Below the pieces are notes generated by a model. That model worked only from the letters and a program-made list of their open reading frames with translations. It ran no database searches and was not told the DNA's origin. A DNA stretch of 64,000 bases, from the NCBI GenBank assembly GCA_028875875.1, contig JAGWUV010000011.1, positions 1-64,000 on the forward strand, read 5' to 3'. This DNA is from Bacteroidota bacterium. GTDB taxonomy: Bacteria; Bacteroidota; Bacteroidia; Chitinophagales; Chitinophagaceae. The translations under genes were made by a program, and so were the position numbers. Of the stretch, positions 52,617 through 61,791 are shown one piece after another. Within the stretch, counting starts at the first letter, position 1. Each line of letters opens with the position of its first letter.

Positions 52617-53510
52617 ATGTTCGATTTTCGATTACAGGTTTTTCATACCGTAGCTAAACGACTCAACTTTACAAAAGCTGCGGCCGAGTTATACATAACG
52701 CAGCCCGCAGTTACGAAGCATATTCGTGAAATTGAAAATCATTTTAAAGTACGGTTGTTTGAGCGTAATGGTACTAAGATAAGGTTAACGAGTGCCGGAG
52801 AAACTTTGTTGCAATACACAGAGCAGTTGTTTAGTGTATACCGTAACCTTGAATTTGAGATGCACAACTTTACGGAAAAACAAAAAGGCACCTTGCGTAT
52901 AGGGGCCAGTACAACTGTTGCTCAATATATTCTTCCGCCAATACTTGCACGTTTTCATCAAAAGTTTGATCATGTTCAGGTGGTACTTACAACAAGTAAT
53001 ACCGAGCAGGTTGAAATGGCTTTACAAAAAAAAGAAATTGATTTTGGAATTATTGAAGGGAGTTCTAAATCTTCCGCCTTAAAATACACTACTTTTTTAA
53101 GCGATGAACTGGTGCTGGTTACAAGAAGTAACAATCCACTAATTAAAAAGCTTTCAATTACAGTAGAAGAACTGAAAAAGTTGCCATTATTATTGAGGGA
53201 GCCGGGATCAGGGACATTGGAGGTAATTGTTCAGGCATTACGTGGGTTAGGTATATCTCCTGCTCAGTTAAAAATTGAAATGCAACTGGCAAGCAGCGAA
53301 AGCATGAAGCTGTACCTGCTTAATTGTAATTGTTTTGCATTTTTATCGAAACATGCCATAATAAAAGAATTGGCGAGGAATGAATACAGTGTTATAGAGG
53401 TTAAGGGCCTGCAACTGAAACGCTCTTTTTTCTACATCCAACAGCACGGCCAGCAAAGCCCGCTTACCGATTTATTCATCAGGTATGCTGCTCATCATAA
53501 CTTAAAGTAA
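52617..53510 (+). CDS. LysR-family regulator next to yeiH
   Basis: 297 residues. HTH in LNFTKAAAELYITQPAVTKHIREIE; effector domain with LRIGASTTVAQYILPPIL, IDFGIIEGSS and LREPGSGTLEVIV. It is paralogous to the regulator at 45793-46692. The YeiH gene starts 70 bases downstream. A LysR gene beside a YeiH-type transporter is a recurring pairing in bacteria. Confidence 0.9.
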   Translation: MFDFRLQVFHTVAKRLNFTKAAAELYITQPAVTKHIREIENHFKVRLFERNGTKIRLTSAGETLLQYTEQLFSVYRNLEFEMHNFTEKQKGTLRIGASTTVAQYILPPILARFHQKFDHVQVVLTTSNTEQVEMALQKKEIDFGIIEGSSKSSALKYTTFLSDELVLVTRSNNPLIKKLSITVEELKKLPLLLREPGSGTLEVIVQALRGLGISPAQLKIEMQLASSESMKLYLLNCNCFAFLSKHAIIKELARNEYSVIEVKGLQLKRSFFYIQQHGQQSPLTDLFIRYAAHHNLK

Positions 53511-53580
53511 TAACACATTACTATTATCAATTTCTCTGTGTTTTTAATACTGGTCAACTTTGCCTTGTAAAAGTTGATCT

Positions 53581-54558
53581 ATGAAACGTGTAAGGTTATT
53601 TGTACTGGCTGTAAGGAGAAAGCAGGAATATCAGCAGGTTATGTTTGCTGATATTGCTTTTATCATCTTGTTTATTTTATGTGCCACCTCATGGGTTTCT
53701 GCTCCCATAGCGCTTTTAACAGGCATAGTAGCTGCACAATTATTTAAACCATCTTATCAGCAGTTAGTGCATAAGTTCACACATTTTTTATTGCAGTTTT
53801 CAGTGGTAGGATTAGGATTTGGTATGAACTTGCACACAGTTGTTTATGCCGGTAAAGAAGGATTGGGCCTATCTGTATTGTCTATCATCATAACGCTGTT
53901 AGCGGGAGTGGGTTTAGGAAGAATTTTTGCAACTGATAAAAAAACTTCTTATTTGATAGCAAGTGGTACTGCTATCTGTGGGGGCAGCGCCATTGCTGCT
54001 GTGGCACCGGTGATTAACGCAGGGAAGAATCAGATGTCTGTTGCATTAGGAACAGTGTTTTTGTTGAACACTTTTGCATTGTTTCTGTTTCCTTTTATTG
54101 GTCATTTATTGCATTTGAGCGACAGGCAATTTGGCCTTTGGTGTGCACTGGCGATACATGATACGAGTTCTGTTGTTGGCGCAGCCGGGCATTATAGTAA
54201 TAGTTCTTTAGAAATTGCTACTGTGGTAAAATTGGCCAGGGCTTTGTGGATCATACCTGTGGCAATAATTTCTGCCTTTGCATTTAAAGGAGCGTCTAAA
54301 AAAATAAAACTGCCTTATTTCATTGCTTTATTTGTTGTGGCAGTTCTGATTAACACATGGTTACCGGGGTTGCACCAGTACAATAAGCATTTTGTAAGTA
54401 TCGCAAAAACAGGATTTACACTCACACTCTTTCTTATTGGTACCGGTTTGCCATTAAGTATGATTAAGGATGTTGGTGTAAAACCATTTTTACAGGGTTT
54501 GTTATTATGGATATTTATTTCTGTTCTAACATTATCTGTTATAGTCTTTCTACGGTGA
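53581..54558 (+). CDS. YeiH-family (UPF0324) membrane transporter, putative sulphate exporter
   Basis: 325 residues, about ten membrane helices (from residue 24, IAFIILFILCATSWVS, to 305-325). The family signature SGTAICGGSAIAAVAPVI is present at about 127-145, and HDTSSVVGAAGHYS at about 198-212. YeiH relatives are annotated as putative sulphate exporters. With LysR upstream the pair could handle sulphur compounds. Its TGA and the stop of the next convergent gene share the palindrome TGATCA. Confidence 0.86.
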   Translation: MKRVRLFVLAVRRKQEYQQVMFADIAFIILFILCATSWVSAPIALLTGIVAAQLFKPSYQQLVHKFTHFLLQFSVVGLGFGMNLHTVVYAGKEGLGLSVLSIIITLLAGVGLGRIFATDKKTSYLIASGTAICGGSAIAAVAPVINAGKNQMSVALGTVFLLNTFALFLFPFIGHLLHLSDRQFGLWCALAIHDTSSVVGAAGHYSNSSLEIATVVKLARALWIIPVAIISAFAFKGASKKIKLPYFIALFVVAVLINTWLPGLHQYNKHFVSIAKTGFTLTLFLIGTGLPLSMIKDVGVKPFLQGLLLWIFISVLTLSVIVFLR

Positions 54559-55653
54559 TCAGTCTGCAATCCTAAAATTGGTTTTAGGCAGAAGCAACAG
54601 GCTTTTTCTCAGGTTTTGTTTAAGTTGTGATTTTACGATCTGCCCCATGGTTGTAGCTTTTAAGAAGTGGGGCTGATGAAAATGTTCTGCCAATTCTTCC
54701 CTGAGCTGTTTGATCTTAGCCGGCTGAGAAATGTCGGCTTCGGTCATAATATCCAATAATTCTTTTACCCTGTATTTTGAAGAAATGAGCCGGAATGCCA
54801 TCATGGTTCTTTCTTCTGCCTGGTATTGTTCAATAGAACGCTTATTCAGGTGTTTTAAAACAATATCAACAAACGGTTTATTTTCTTTAAAGAATTGAGG
54901 AAGGTAGAGGTTTTTTCTTCCTTCATAAGATTGCTGATCAAAATCGATCGCTCTGATGCGGTATTGAAAATCTGCTATATCAGGCGTAATGTTCACAATA
55001 AAATTATAGCTACGCATATCTCCCAGCAAATGGGTAAAGCATCTTTCATTGAATTTCACAAACTCCTTAGCCAGTCTTATTTGGTTAGTAGTGGGATTAT
55101 TAAGATAATCTTTGATGAATATATCACCTGGTATACCCGGAATATGTTCTTCTATTAAAGTATTGTTATAGGTGAAATAGGATAACCTGTTTGGAGATAA
55201 AAGATGTTCTAATTCCAGTCCATAGATCCTGCTGGCATCAGCTTGTTTAATATAGTAATGGTCTGCATTTTCGTTGTAGCGGTTGATAATGCGGATGCGA
55301 AAAGGCTGGCTATTCCCAAAATAGCAAAAGTCAATACCCGCCACATCTAAATGGTTTACAAAGCTGAAATCGCCCTTTGTTTTTAAAATGGCATAATTCT
55401 TAACCAGTGCTTCTCTTAGGAATTCCAACTCCCTTGTATCATATAAAGCACTTTCCCAGGATGAATCAGTACCGTTTTTTGTTTTTAGAGGAACTGTATA
55501 GGTAAATCTCATTAGGTCCTGATAAGTGGCAGGCAGTACCACTTCTCTGCCATACCTTCTCAAATATTTTCTTAATCTTTCATTTACCGGGAAGATGGGT
55601 TTCTTGCGGCTTGGCTTATCTGTAGCGTGGGTTTCAGTTATTTCATTCATCAT
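54559..55653 (-). CDS. Protein-kinase-like fold protein, unknown function
   Basis: 364 residues. The central region reads CFTHLLGDMRSYNFIVNITPD then IRAIDFDQQSYEGR. This is like the catalytic loop (HGDxHxxN) and the DFG-type Asp of aminoglycoside-phosphotransferase or lipopolysaccharide kinases. The first Asp is in GDMRSYN. LIEEHIPGIPGDIFI, before it, resembles the hinge region. N-lobe motifs are not clear. I do not recognise the family by name. It starts 12 bases downstream of the DUF2130 gene, and its stop abuts the yeiH stop. Confidence 0.7.
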   Translation of the reverse strand: MMNEITETHATDKPSRKKPIFPVNERLRKYLRRYGREVVLPATYQDLMRFTYTVPLKTKNGTDSSWESALYDTRELEFLREALVKNYAILKTKGDFSFVNHLDVAGIDFCYFGNSQPFRIRIINRYNENADHYYIKQADASRIYGLELEHLLSPNRLSYFTYNNTLIEEHIPGIPGDIFIKDYLNNPTTNQIRLAKEFVKFNERCFTHLLGDMRSYNFIVNITPDIADFQYRIRAIDFDQQSYEGRKNLYLPQFFKENKPFVDIVLKHLNKRSIEQYQAEERTMMAFRLISSKYRVKELLDIMTEADISQPAKIKQLREELAEHFHQPHFLKATTMGQIVKSQLKQNLRKSLLLLPKTNFRIAD

Positions 55654-55665
55654 AAAATCAAGTGA

Positions 55666-56919
55666 TTATTCCAGTAATAGAGCATCGTTATCTTCCAGCA
55701 AATTCAGGTTAACGGCATCAGCTCCGGCAATTCCTTCTATAGAACCCTTAATGTGTGCAGCGTTCAATAAAACCTTTTCTAATTGCTTTTCCCTTGCTTT
55801 CCAGAGCTTTTCCATTGCGTCTCTTTCTTTTTGTATAGAAAGTTTCATACTCATAAAGCCCTCCCTAATGGCTTTCCATTGCTCACTAAATTCATTACCT
55901 ATAAGATAATCATACAGCATCACCATCTTATCGCCTTTATTTTCCTGGCTTTTTTTTGCATCGTACACTTTTAAAATTGCATTACGCAGCAACAATGCAA
56001 CGCTTCTGACTTCAGTGAAAGTGCAAATGTAAACACCCTCTTTTTCGCCAAAACGTTCCATATCCTTTGGTAAGGCTTGGGTAACAATAACTGCCACATC
56101 CGCACCGAGTGTACGCATGTCGGCCTTAAGCTTTTCAATCCATTCGTTGGAGAAATCCTTGGTACGTTTGCTCTCATAAATGATCTTTCCGGCTTCCACG
56201 CCAAATTGGTTTCTTACGGTTTGAATTGAATCGGCTCCTCTTACTCCTTTTCCTACTTCCTCTACTTTATCAAAAGGAAAGGTGTTACGAAGAATATCTT
56301 CCAGTAACAGCTCTTGTACTTCTCCTTGCAACTGCATAGAACCTTGTTCGGCTCTTCTTTTCATTTCATCTGCCAGTTTCTTTTGATCTTCCAGCTGCTT
56401 TTCCAGTTCTTTTACCCGGAGCTGAAATTCCTGTTCTTTTAAACTACTTTTCTCTTGTTCTTCCTTTAATAATTGTTCTTTCAAACGGGTTCGTTCTTCC
56501 AATAATTTTTTCTGAACTTCAATTTCCAGTTCAGCTTCTTTATTTTTTAATTCTTGTTCTTTTTGAAGGAAGGATAACTCTTTTTGCCTTGCTTCTTTCA
56601 GTTTTTCATCATTATCTGCTACAGCTTGCTGCAAAATTTTTAACTGGTTTTCATAATCGGAGGCAATACTTTTTTTGAGCGATTCCTGAATTTCATTCTG
56701 TAACCTTGCTTTTTCCAAAGCCAGTGTTTTCTGCAGTTCAGCATCTTTTAAAGCTAATTGTTGCTGCATGCTGGCTTCTTTCTGCTTGTATTCTTCTTCC
56801 TTTCTAAGTTGCCATTCTTTTGCTTTACTATTCAGTTCCCGCTGAATTTCATCTCTCAATGCATCTGTGGGTTCGAATTGGTGGTTACAATTAGGACAAG
56901 TAATAATAAAAGCAGCCAT
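55666..56919 (-). CDS. DUF2130 coiled-coil protein
   Basis: 417 residues. N-terminal zinc-ribbon-like CPNCNHQFEPTDALRDEI, then a long coiled coil (about 30-205), then the conserved DUF2130 domain (VGKGVRGADSIQTVRNQFG, KIIYESKRTKDFSNEW, AVIVTQALPKDMERFGEKEG). The globular part resembles restriction-endonuclease-like folds in some reports; the function is not established. The kinase-like gene starts 12 bases downstream. Confidence 0.9.
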   Translation of the reverse strand: MAAFIITCPNCNHQFEPTDALRDEIQRELNSKAKEWQLRKEEEYKQKEASMQQQLALKDAELQKTLALEKARLQNEIQESLKKSIASDYENQLKILQQAVADNDEKLKEARQKELSFLQKEQELKNKEAELEIEVQKKLLEERTRLKEQLLKEEQEKSSLKEQEFQLRVKELEKQLEDQKKLADEMKRRAEQGSMQLQGEVQELLLEDILRNTFPFDKVEEVGKGVRGADSIQTVRNQFGVEAGKIIYESKRTKDFSNEWIEKLKADMRTLGADVAVIVTQALPKDMERFGEKEGVYICTFTEVRSVALLLRNAILKVYDAKKSQENKGDKMVMLYDYLIGNEFSEQWKAIREGFMSMKLSIQKERDAMEKLWKAREKQLEKVLLNAAHIKGSIEGIAGADAVNLNLLEDNDALLLE

Positions 56920-57109
56920 ATTATATTCTTTTCATTTTAGGAAAGATAAAAATACTTAGGAAAGAAATGCAAGAGTCTGAAATAGGCATAAAAAGCACTG
57001 ATCATTCGATTTTATTACATCGTGTAGTAAAAAACCTATAAATATTACGTTCCATTTGTTACGTATTTTGCTTTTTATCCCATCTACCTTCACATCGACA
57101 TTATGAATT

Positions 57110-57125
57110 ACTACACAACTGTAGT
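57110..57125. promoter_or_regulatory. Dyad ACTACA-N4-TGTAGT before the hybrid kinase gene
   Basis: A 16-base dyad with perfect 6-bp arms, 29 bases upstream of the kinase ATG. The arms resemble BlaI/MecI-type operator half-sites. No repressor gene is adjacent. Confidence 0.4.
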
Positions 57126-57153
57126 TTCATCCCTTCATCCAATAGCTTGAATT

Positions 57154-59730
57154 ATGAAGCCCAAAAAACTAAATCCAAACCTAAAATTCCAGAGAGCATC
57201 TCAGTTTTTGCTGGTATTATGCTTTTTATCATTCGCTTTCTTTATCTGGAGCTCTTACCGCTATCACGAAACATTTGAAATGATTGGTGGCATCTTTGTT
57301 TTCATTGCTGTTGCAATTGTAATTGCAGGGCTGAACAAGAATGTTAATTTAAGAAAAGAAAAAGAGGCAGCGTTAGAGGTTAGTGAACTGCGTTACCGAA
57401 ATCTAGTTGAAAATGCCGGTGCGGTAATTTTTACAACAGATATACAAGGCATAATCACTTTCACAAATCAAAAAGCTGAATTGTTAACCGGATATTCTGT
57501 AAAAGAAATTGTTGGAAAACATTTTTCATTCCTTGTTGATTTTTCTTTTTTAAAATCAATTACAGAAAATTATATACAGCAGGTTAAGCTTGATCTGGCA
57601 GATAGTTTACAGGAGTTTGAGATTATTACAAAAGATGGGAAAAGAAAATGGGTTGAGCAAACTGCCGTATTAATTAAGGAGGAAGGCAAAGCAATCGGCT
57701 TTCAATGTGTTGTGAAGGATATTACCGACAAAAAACAATTGCTCTTAGAACTGGAAAACTCAACAGAGCAAAAAGAACAGTCGCAATACAGGCTGCAGGC
57801 GATTTTAGACAATGCAACTTCTCTGATTTTTATTAAAGATCTGGATGGGAAATATATGATGGTGAATAAACGCTTTAAAGAAGCATTTAACTTGAATGAA
57901 GAAGATGTGATTGGTAAAACAGATTTTGATTTTGCAGATACAAAACTTGCAGAAAAATATAAGTATACCGATGAGGCGATAAAGATTACACGTAAGCCAA
58001 TGGAGATGGAGGAAAAGCTCATTATCCAAGGTGGTGAAATGGATTCTTTGTTGGTTAAATTCCCATTGCTTGATAACGAATCAAAAGTATTTGGTATAGG
58101 AGGTATAGCCACAGATATTACCGAGCTTTCCAAACAAAGAATGCAGCTGATGGAAGCTAAAAAAGAAGCAGAAGACGCAAGGCTTATGCAGGAGCAGTTC
58201 TTGGCCAATATGAGTCATGAGATCAGAACTCCGATGAATGGAATTAAGGGAATGACGGAGCTTTTGGCAGATACGCATTTGAACGATCAGCAAAAAGAAT
58301 TGCTTGCTATCATTAAAAGGTCTGTGAATAATTTGCTGGTGGTGATCAATGATATTCTCGACTTCTCAAAAATTAAAGCAGGTAAACTCAATATTGAAAA
58401 AATTGAATTCGACTTAAATGAAGTTGTTGAGAATACAAGAGGCATATTTGCTCATAGATTGAAGAAAAAAGGCCTGAGTATATTCTATGAGATCGATGAA
58501 AAAATTCCTGAGCAGTTAATTGGTGATCCTTATCGTTTAAACCAGGTATTATTGAACCTGATAGGAAATGCCATCAAATTCACAGAGCATGGAAGCGTTC
58601 ATTTGAAAGTTTCATTAGAAAAAATGACTGATCAAAGAGCTGAACTGAAGTTTGCAGTTTCTGATACAGGAATCGGCATACCGGAAGATAAACTGGCTGG
58701 AATTTTTGACAGTTTTACTCAGGTGGGAACAGATACCACACGCAGGTACGGCGGAACAGGACTTGGTCTTACCATTTGTAAACAGTTGGTAGAGTTGCAA
58801 GATGGTACTATAGCTGCACACAGTAAAATGGGTGAGGGTACTACAATTGAATTTACTATTCCTTACGGGTTTACTATAGAAGAGAAGAAAGGGGAGTTGT
58901 CTGTTAGCTGGCCTGAGCCGGGTTCTTCTAAATTCTTAATGGAAAAAAATATTCTCGTTGTAGAAGATAATGAAGTAAACCAGAAATTGATAGGTTTTGT
59001 GTTAAGAAAGGTGGGCGCTGAAGTAGATTTTGCAAATAACGGTGAAGAAGCAATTGACATGCTCACCGGTGAGGAAGCTGGCTTATACGATCTTATCATC
59101 ATGGATATTCAAATGCCGATAATGGATGGTTATACAGCAACCAGGATCATCAGGAATAAATTGAAAATACAAACGCCCATTATTGCAATGACGGCATCAG
59201 CATTGCAAAGTGAGAAGGATAAATGTTTCGAATATGGGATGAATGATTATATGACCAAGCCGTTTGATTTTAATGATCTGTACAAACGCATTCAAAAAGT
59301 TTTAGGCAATGATCTTTCAGCCGCTGCAGCACCGGAAAAGAAAAGACTTTCATCAACATCTTCAAACATTAGGCATTATAATTTGAGTCTCTTGGAAGAT
59401 CTGCATGATGTGGATAGCCTGATAGAAGTAATTACACTATTCCTGGGCAATACCCCAATGCAAATAAGACAAATGAAGAATGATGCAAGGCAAAAGAATT
59501 GGGAAAAAGTATTCTACTCCGCCCATAAGATCAAGGGTAGTGCATCTATGTTACAGGCAGAAGGAATGGTACAGGTGTTGTTATTGATAGAACAAAAGGC
59601 AGGTGAGAAAAAAGATACCGAGTCAATTGAAGAAATGATCACACAAGTGGAGACTTCCTTCCAAACAATAAGAGAAGATCTTTTGGCTGAACTGAAGAGA
59701 ATACGCAGTGGATTTGCTGCTGCGAGTTAG
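57154..59730 (+). CDS. Hybrid sensor histidine kinase with PAS, receiver and HPt domains
   Basis: 858 residues. Two membrane helices at about 13-35 and 42-62. Two PAS domains follow (YRNLVENAGAVIFTTDIQG; ATSLIFIKDLDGKYMMVN). HisKA has the phospho-acceptor H355 (ANMSHEIRTPMNG), then HATPase (NLIGNAIKFTEHG, DTGIGIPEDK, GTGLGLTI). The receiver domain has D651 (IIMDIQMPIMDG), and the HPt domain has H791 (SAHKIKGSASML). All four phosphotransfer residues are intact. The output regulator is not encoded next to it. A dyad lies upstream and a terminator downstream. Confidence 0.95.
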   Translation: MKPKKLNPNLKFQRASQFLLVLCFLSFAFFIWSSYRYHETFEMIGGIFVFIAVAIVIAGLNKNVNLRKEKEAALEVSELRYRNLVENAGAVIFTTDIQGIITFTNQKAELLTGYSVKEIVGKHFSFLVDFSFLKSITENYIQQVKLDLADSLQEFEIITKDGKRKWVEQTAVLIKEEGKAIGFQCVVKDITDKKQLLLELENSTEQKEQSQYRLQAILDNATSLIFIKDLDGKYMMVNKRFKEAFNLNEEDVIGKTDFDFADTKLAEKYKYTDEAIKITRKPMEMEEKLIIQGGEMDSLLVKFPLLDNESKVFGIGGIATDITELSKQRMQLMEAKKEAEDARLMQEQFLANMSHEIRTPMNGIKGMTELLADTHLNDQQKELLAIIKRSVNNLLVVINDILDFSKIKAGKLNIEKIEFDLNEVVENTRGIFAHRLKKKGLSIFYEIDEKIPEQLIGDPYRLNQVLLNLIGNAIKFTEHGSVHLKVSLEKMTDQRAELKFAVSDTGIGIPEDKLAGIFDSFTQVGTDTTRRYGGTGLGLTICKQLVELQDGTIAAHSKMGEGTTIEFTIPYGFTIEEKKGELSVSWPEPGSSKFLMEKNILVVEDNEVNQKLIGFVLRKVGAEVDFANNGEEAIDMLTGEEAGLYDLIIMDIQMPIMDGYTATRIIRNKLKIQTPIIAMTASALQSEKDKCFEYGMNDYMTKPFDFNDLYKRIQKVLGNDLSAAAAPEKKRLSSTSSNIRHYNLSLLEDLHDVDSLIEVITLFLGNTPMQIRQMKNDARQKNWEKVFYSAHKIKGSASMLQAEGMVQVLLLIEQKAGEKKDTESIEEMITQVETSFQTIREDLLAELKRIRSGFAAAS

Positions 59731-59766
59731 CCTGGTTTGTATTTGATTATCCCCTAATTCAATAAA

Positions 59767-59793
59767 AAAGCCTTTCCAAAAGAGAAAGGCTTT
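59767..59793 (+). terminator. Terminator of the hybrid kinase gene
   Basis: A 10-bp perfect stem (59767-59776 and 59784-59793), 7-base loop, T-rich 3' side (cgtttttt). It also borders the tRNA gene on the other strand. Confidence 0.85.
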
Positions 59794-59802
59794 CGTTTTT
59801 TG

Positions 59803-59886
59803 TGCGGAAGAGGAGATTCGAACTCCCACGCCCTTTCAGGCGCTACCACCTCAAAGTAGTGCGTCTACCAGTTTCGCCACCTCCGC
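59803..59886 (-). tRNA. tRNA-Leu, anticodon GAG
   Basis: 84 bases on the minus strand. The acceptor stem GCGGAGG pairs with CTTCCGC (one G:T). The D-arm, anticodon stem CTACT/GGTAG, anticodon loop TTGAGGT (anticodon GAG), a long variable arm typical of class II tRNAs, and the T-arm GTTCGAATC are all recognisable. The 3' end is not followed by CCA, so CCA is added after transcription. It reads CUC and CUU codons. Confidence 0.95.
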
Positions 59887-59948
59887 ATACTTAGGTGTGC
59901 AAATGTAAATGCTATTTTCAATTTTTGGATTTTTAATTCATCAATCTT

Positions 59949-61733
59949 TTACATTCTTTCGGGTACATGAATACCTAATAAACTCATGCCGGTTTTTATT
60001 ACCTGGGCCGTGAATCGGGCAATTTGTAAACGAAGCGTTTTCTTACTTTCTGTTTCTGCGTTGGCTATTGAATGTTCTGCATAAAACGAGTTGAATGTTT
60101 TGGCCAAATTAAATACATAGATACTTACTTTAGAAGGATCATGCTCTGTGGCAGCCTCTTCTATAATAGATGGAAATGTCTCTAATAAAATAACAAGCTC
60201 TTTTTCTAACGGAAGAAGCGAACTTGAATAACCATCGATTGCAGATACAGCATCAGTGCCGGATTTTCTTAAAATGCTTTTGATCCTTGCATAGGTGTAT
60301 TGAATGAAAGGCCCAGTAAATCCATGAAAGTCGATGCTTTCTTCGGGATTGAAAATCATTTTCTTTTTTGGGTCAACACGGAGCAGGAAAAATTTCAATG
60401 CACCTAATCCAATGGTATCGTATAGTTGCTGTAATTCTTCTTCTGTAAAGTCTTTAACCTTTCCTAACTCAATTGTTTTTTGTTGAGCAATGTTTACCAT
60501 TTCATCAACCAGATCATCTGCATCAACAACAGTGCCTTCACGGCTCTTCATTTTACCGGTAGGTAATTCTACCATCCCATAGCTTAAATGGTAGATTTGA
60601 TCGGCAGAAGGTAACTCCAGTTTCTGGCAAATGAGTTTTAAAACTTTAAAGTGATAATTCTGTTCATCACCAACTACATAAATACTTTGATCACATCCAA
60701 ATTCTTTTTGCTTTTGTTCTGCCAGGCCAATATCCTGGGTAATATATACTGAAGTGCCATCTTTTCTTCTCACAATTTTTTGATCCAATCCATCAGCCGT
60801 TAGGTCAATCCAAACGCTGCCATCTTCCTGTTGAAAGAATACTCCTTTTTGCAAACCTGATTCAACCAAATCTTTCCCAAGAAGATAGGTGTTGCTTTCA
60901 TAGTAGGTTTTATCAAAGTTGCTTCCAATGCGCTGATAAGTAGTGTTGAATCCATTATAAACCCATCCGTTCATAATTTTCCACAATTCAATCACTTCAG
61001 CATTCCCGGCTTCCCAGTCAACCAGCATTTGTTGTGCTGCTTTCATGATGGGTGCTTCTCTTTCGGCTTCATCCTGGCTTACACCTGTGGCTTTCAATGC
61101 TTCAACTTGTTTTTTATATTCATCATTAAACTTTACATAATAATCACCCACAAAATGATCGCCTTTGATACCTGTTGATTCAGGCGTTGCGTCATTGGCA
61201 AATAATTGCCAGGCAATCATGCTCTTGCAAATGTGAATACCGCGATCATTTACAATACAGGTTTTTACAATTTCGTAACCGCTGGCTTTTAGGATTTCAG
61301 CAATGCTCCATCCTAAAAAATTATTGCGTAAGTGACCGAGATGTAATGGTTTGTTAGTGTTGGGAGAAGAGTATTCCACCATCACCTTTTTACCATTAGA
61401 AGGCTGAATGCCAAAGTGTTCATTATGGTATTGAAGCTGTAGAAAATGATTCCAGTAACTATCTGTAATACTTAAGTTGAGAAATCCTTTGATGATATTG
61501 AATGAAGAAAATAGTTCGGAATTTTCAGAAATTAGTTTGTTGCCTAGCTCATTGCCTAAAGCATCGGGAGATTTTTTCAATTGTTTTACAAAGGCAAAAA
61601 GCACAATGGTGTAATCGCCTTTGAATTCCGGTTTGGTGGCATTTACAAGAATATCTTTCTCCTGTAATTCCACGTTGTATAAACTAGCAATTGCCTTTAC
61701 AGCCGAAGCTTTTATTTGTGCAACAACACTCAT
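59949..61733 (-). CDS. argS: Arginyl-tRNA synthetase
   Basis: 594 residues from the ATG at 61733 (MSVVAQIKASAVKAI); the frame is open upstream for 35 more codons, but TAGATTTG (61755-61762) supplies a -7 box there. It charges tRNA-Arg. Landmarks: the HIGH-type signature in SSPNTNKPLHLGHLRNN, the LGxLxYG-like GLGALKFFLLR, and KMSKS replaced by KMKSREG (GKMKSREGTVV). The C-terminal anticodon-binding domain ends IHVPERM. Usual ArgS length. Divergent from the GtrA-like gene. Confidence 0.95.
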   Translation of the reverse strand: MSVVAQIKASAVKAIASLYNVELQEKDILVNATKPEFKGDYTIVLFAFVKQLKKSPDALGNELGNKLISENSELFSSFNIIKGFLNLSITDSYWNHFLQLQYHNEHFGIQPSNGKKVMVEYSSPNTNKPLHLGHLRNNFLGWSIAEILKASGYEIVKTCIVNDRGIHICKSMIAWQLFANDATPESTGIKGDHFVGDYYVKFNDEYKKQVEALKATGVSQDEAEREAPIMKAAQQMLVDWEAGNAEVIELWKIMNGWVYNGFNTTYQRIGSNFDKTYYESNTYLLGKDLVESGLQKGVFFQQEDGSVWIDLTADGLDQKIVRRKDGTSVYITQDIGLAEQKQKEFGCDQSIYVVGDEQNYHFKVLKLICQKLELPSADQIYHLSYGMVELPTGKMKSREGTVVDADDLVDEMVNIAQQKTIELGKVKDFTEEELQQLYDTIGLGALKFFLLRVDPKKKMIFNPEESIDFHGFTGPFIQYTYARIKSILRKSGTDAVSAIDGYSSSLLPLEKELVILLETFPSIIEEAATEHDPSKVSIYVFNLAKTFNSFYAEHSIANAETESKKTLRLQIARFTAQVIKTGMSLLGIHVPERM

Positions 61734-61754
61734 TATCCTTAACATTTTGGGCTG

Positions 61755-61783
61755 CAAATCTAATTGATTATGCACTACCTTTG
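61755..61783. promoter_or_regulatory. Divergent overlapping promoter region argS / GtrA-like gene
   Basis: TAGATTTG on the minus strand (61755-61762) would start argS with a 15-base leader. TACCTTTG on the plus strand (61776-61783) would start the GtrA-like gene near 61790, nearly at its ATG. Both are exact -7 matches. Confidence 0.55.
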
Positions 61784-61791
61784 CGGCATTT

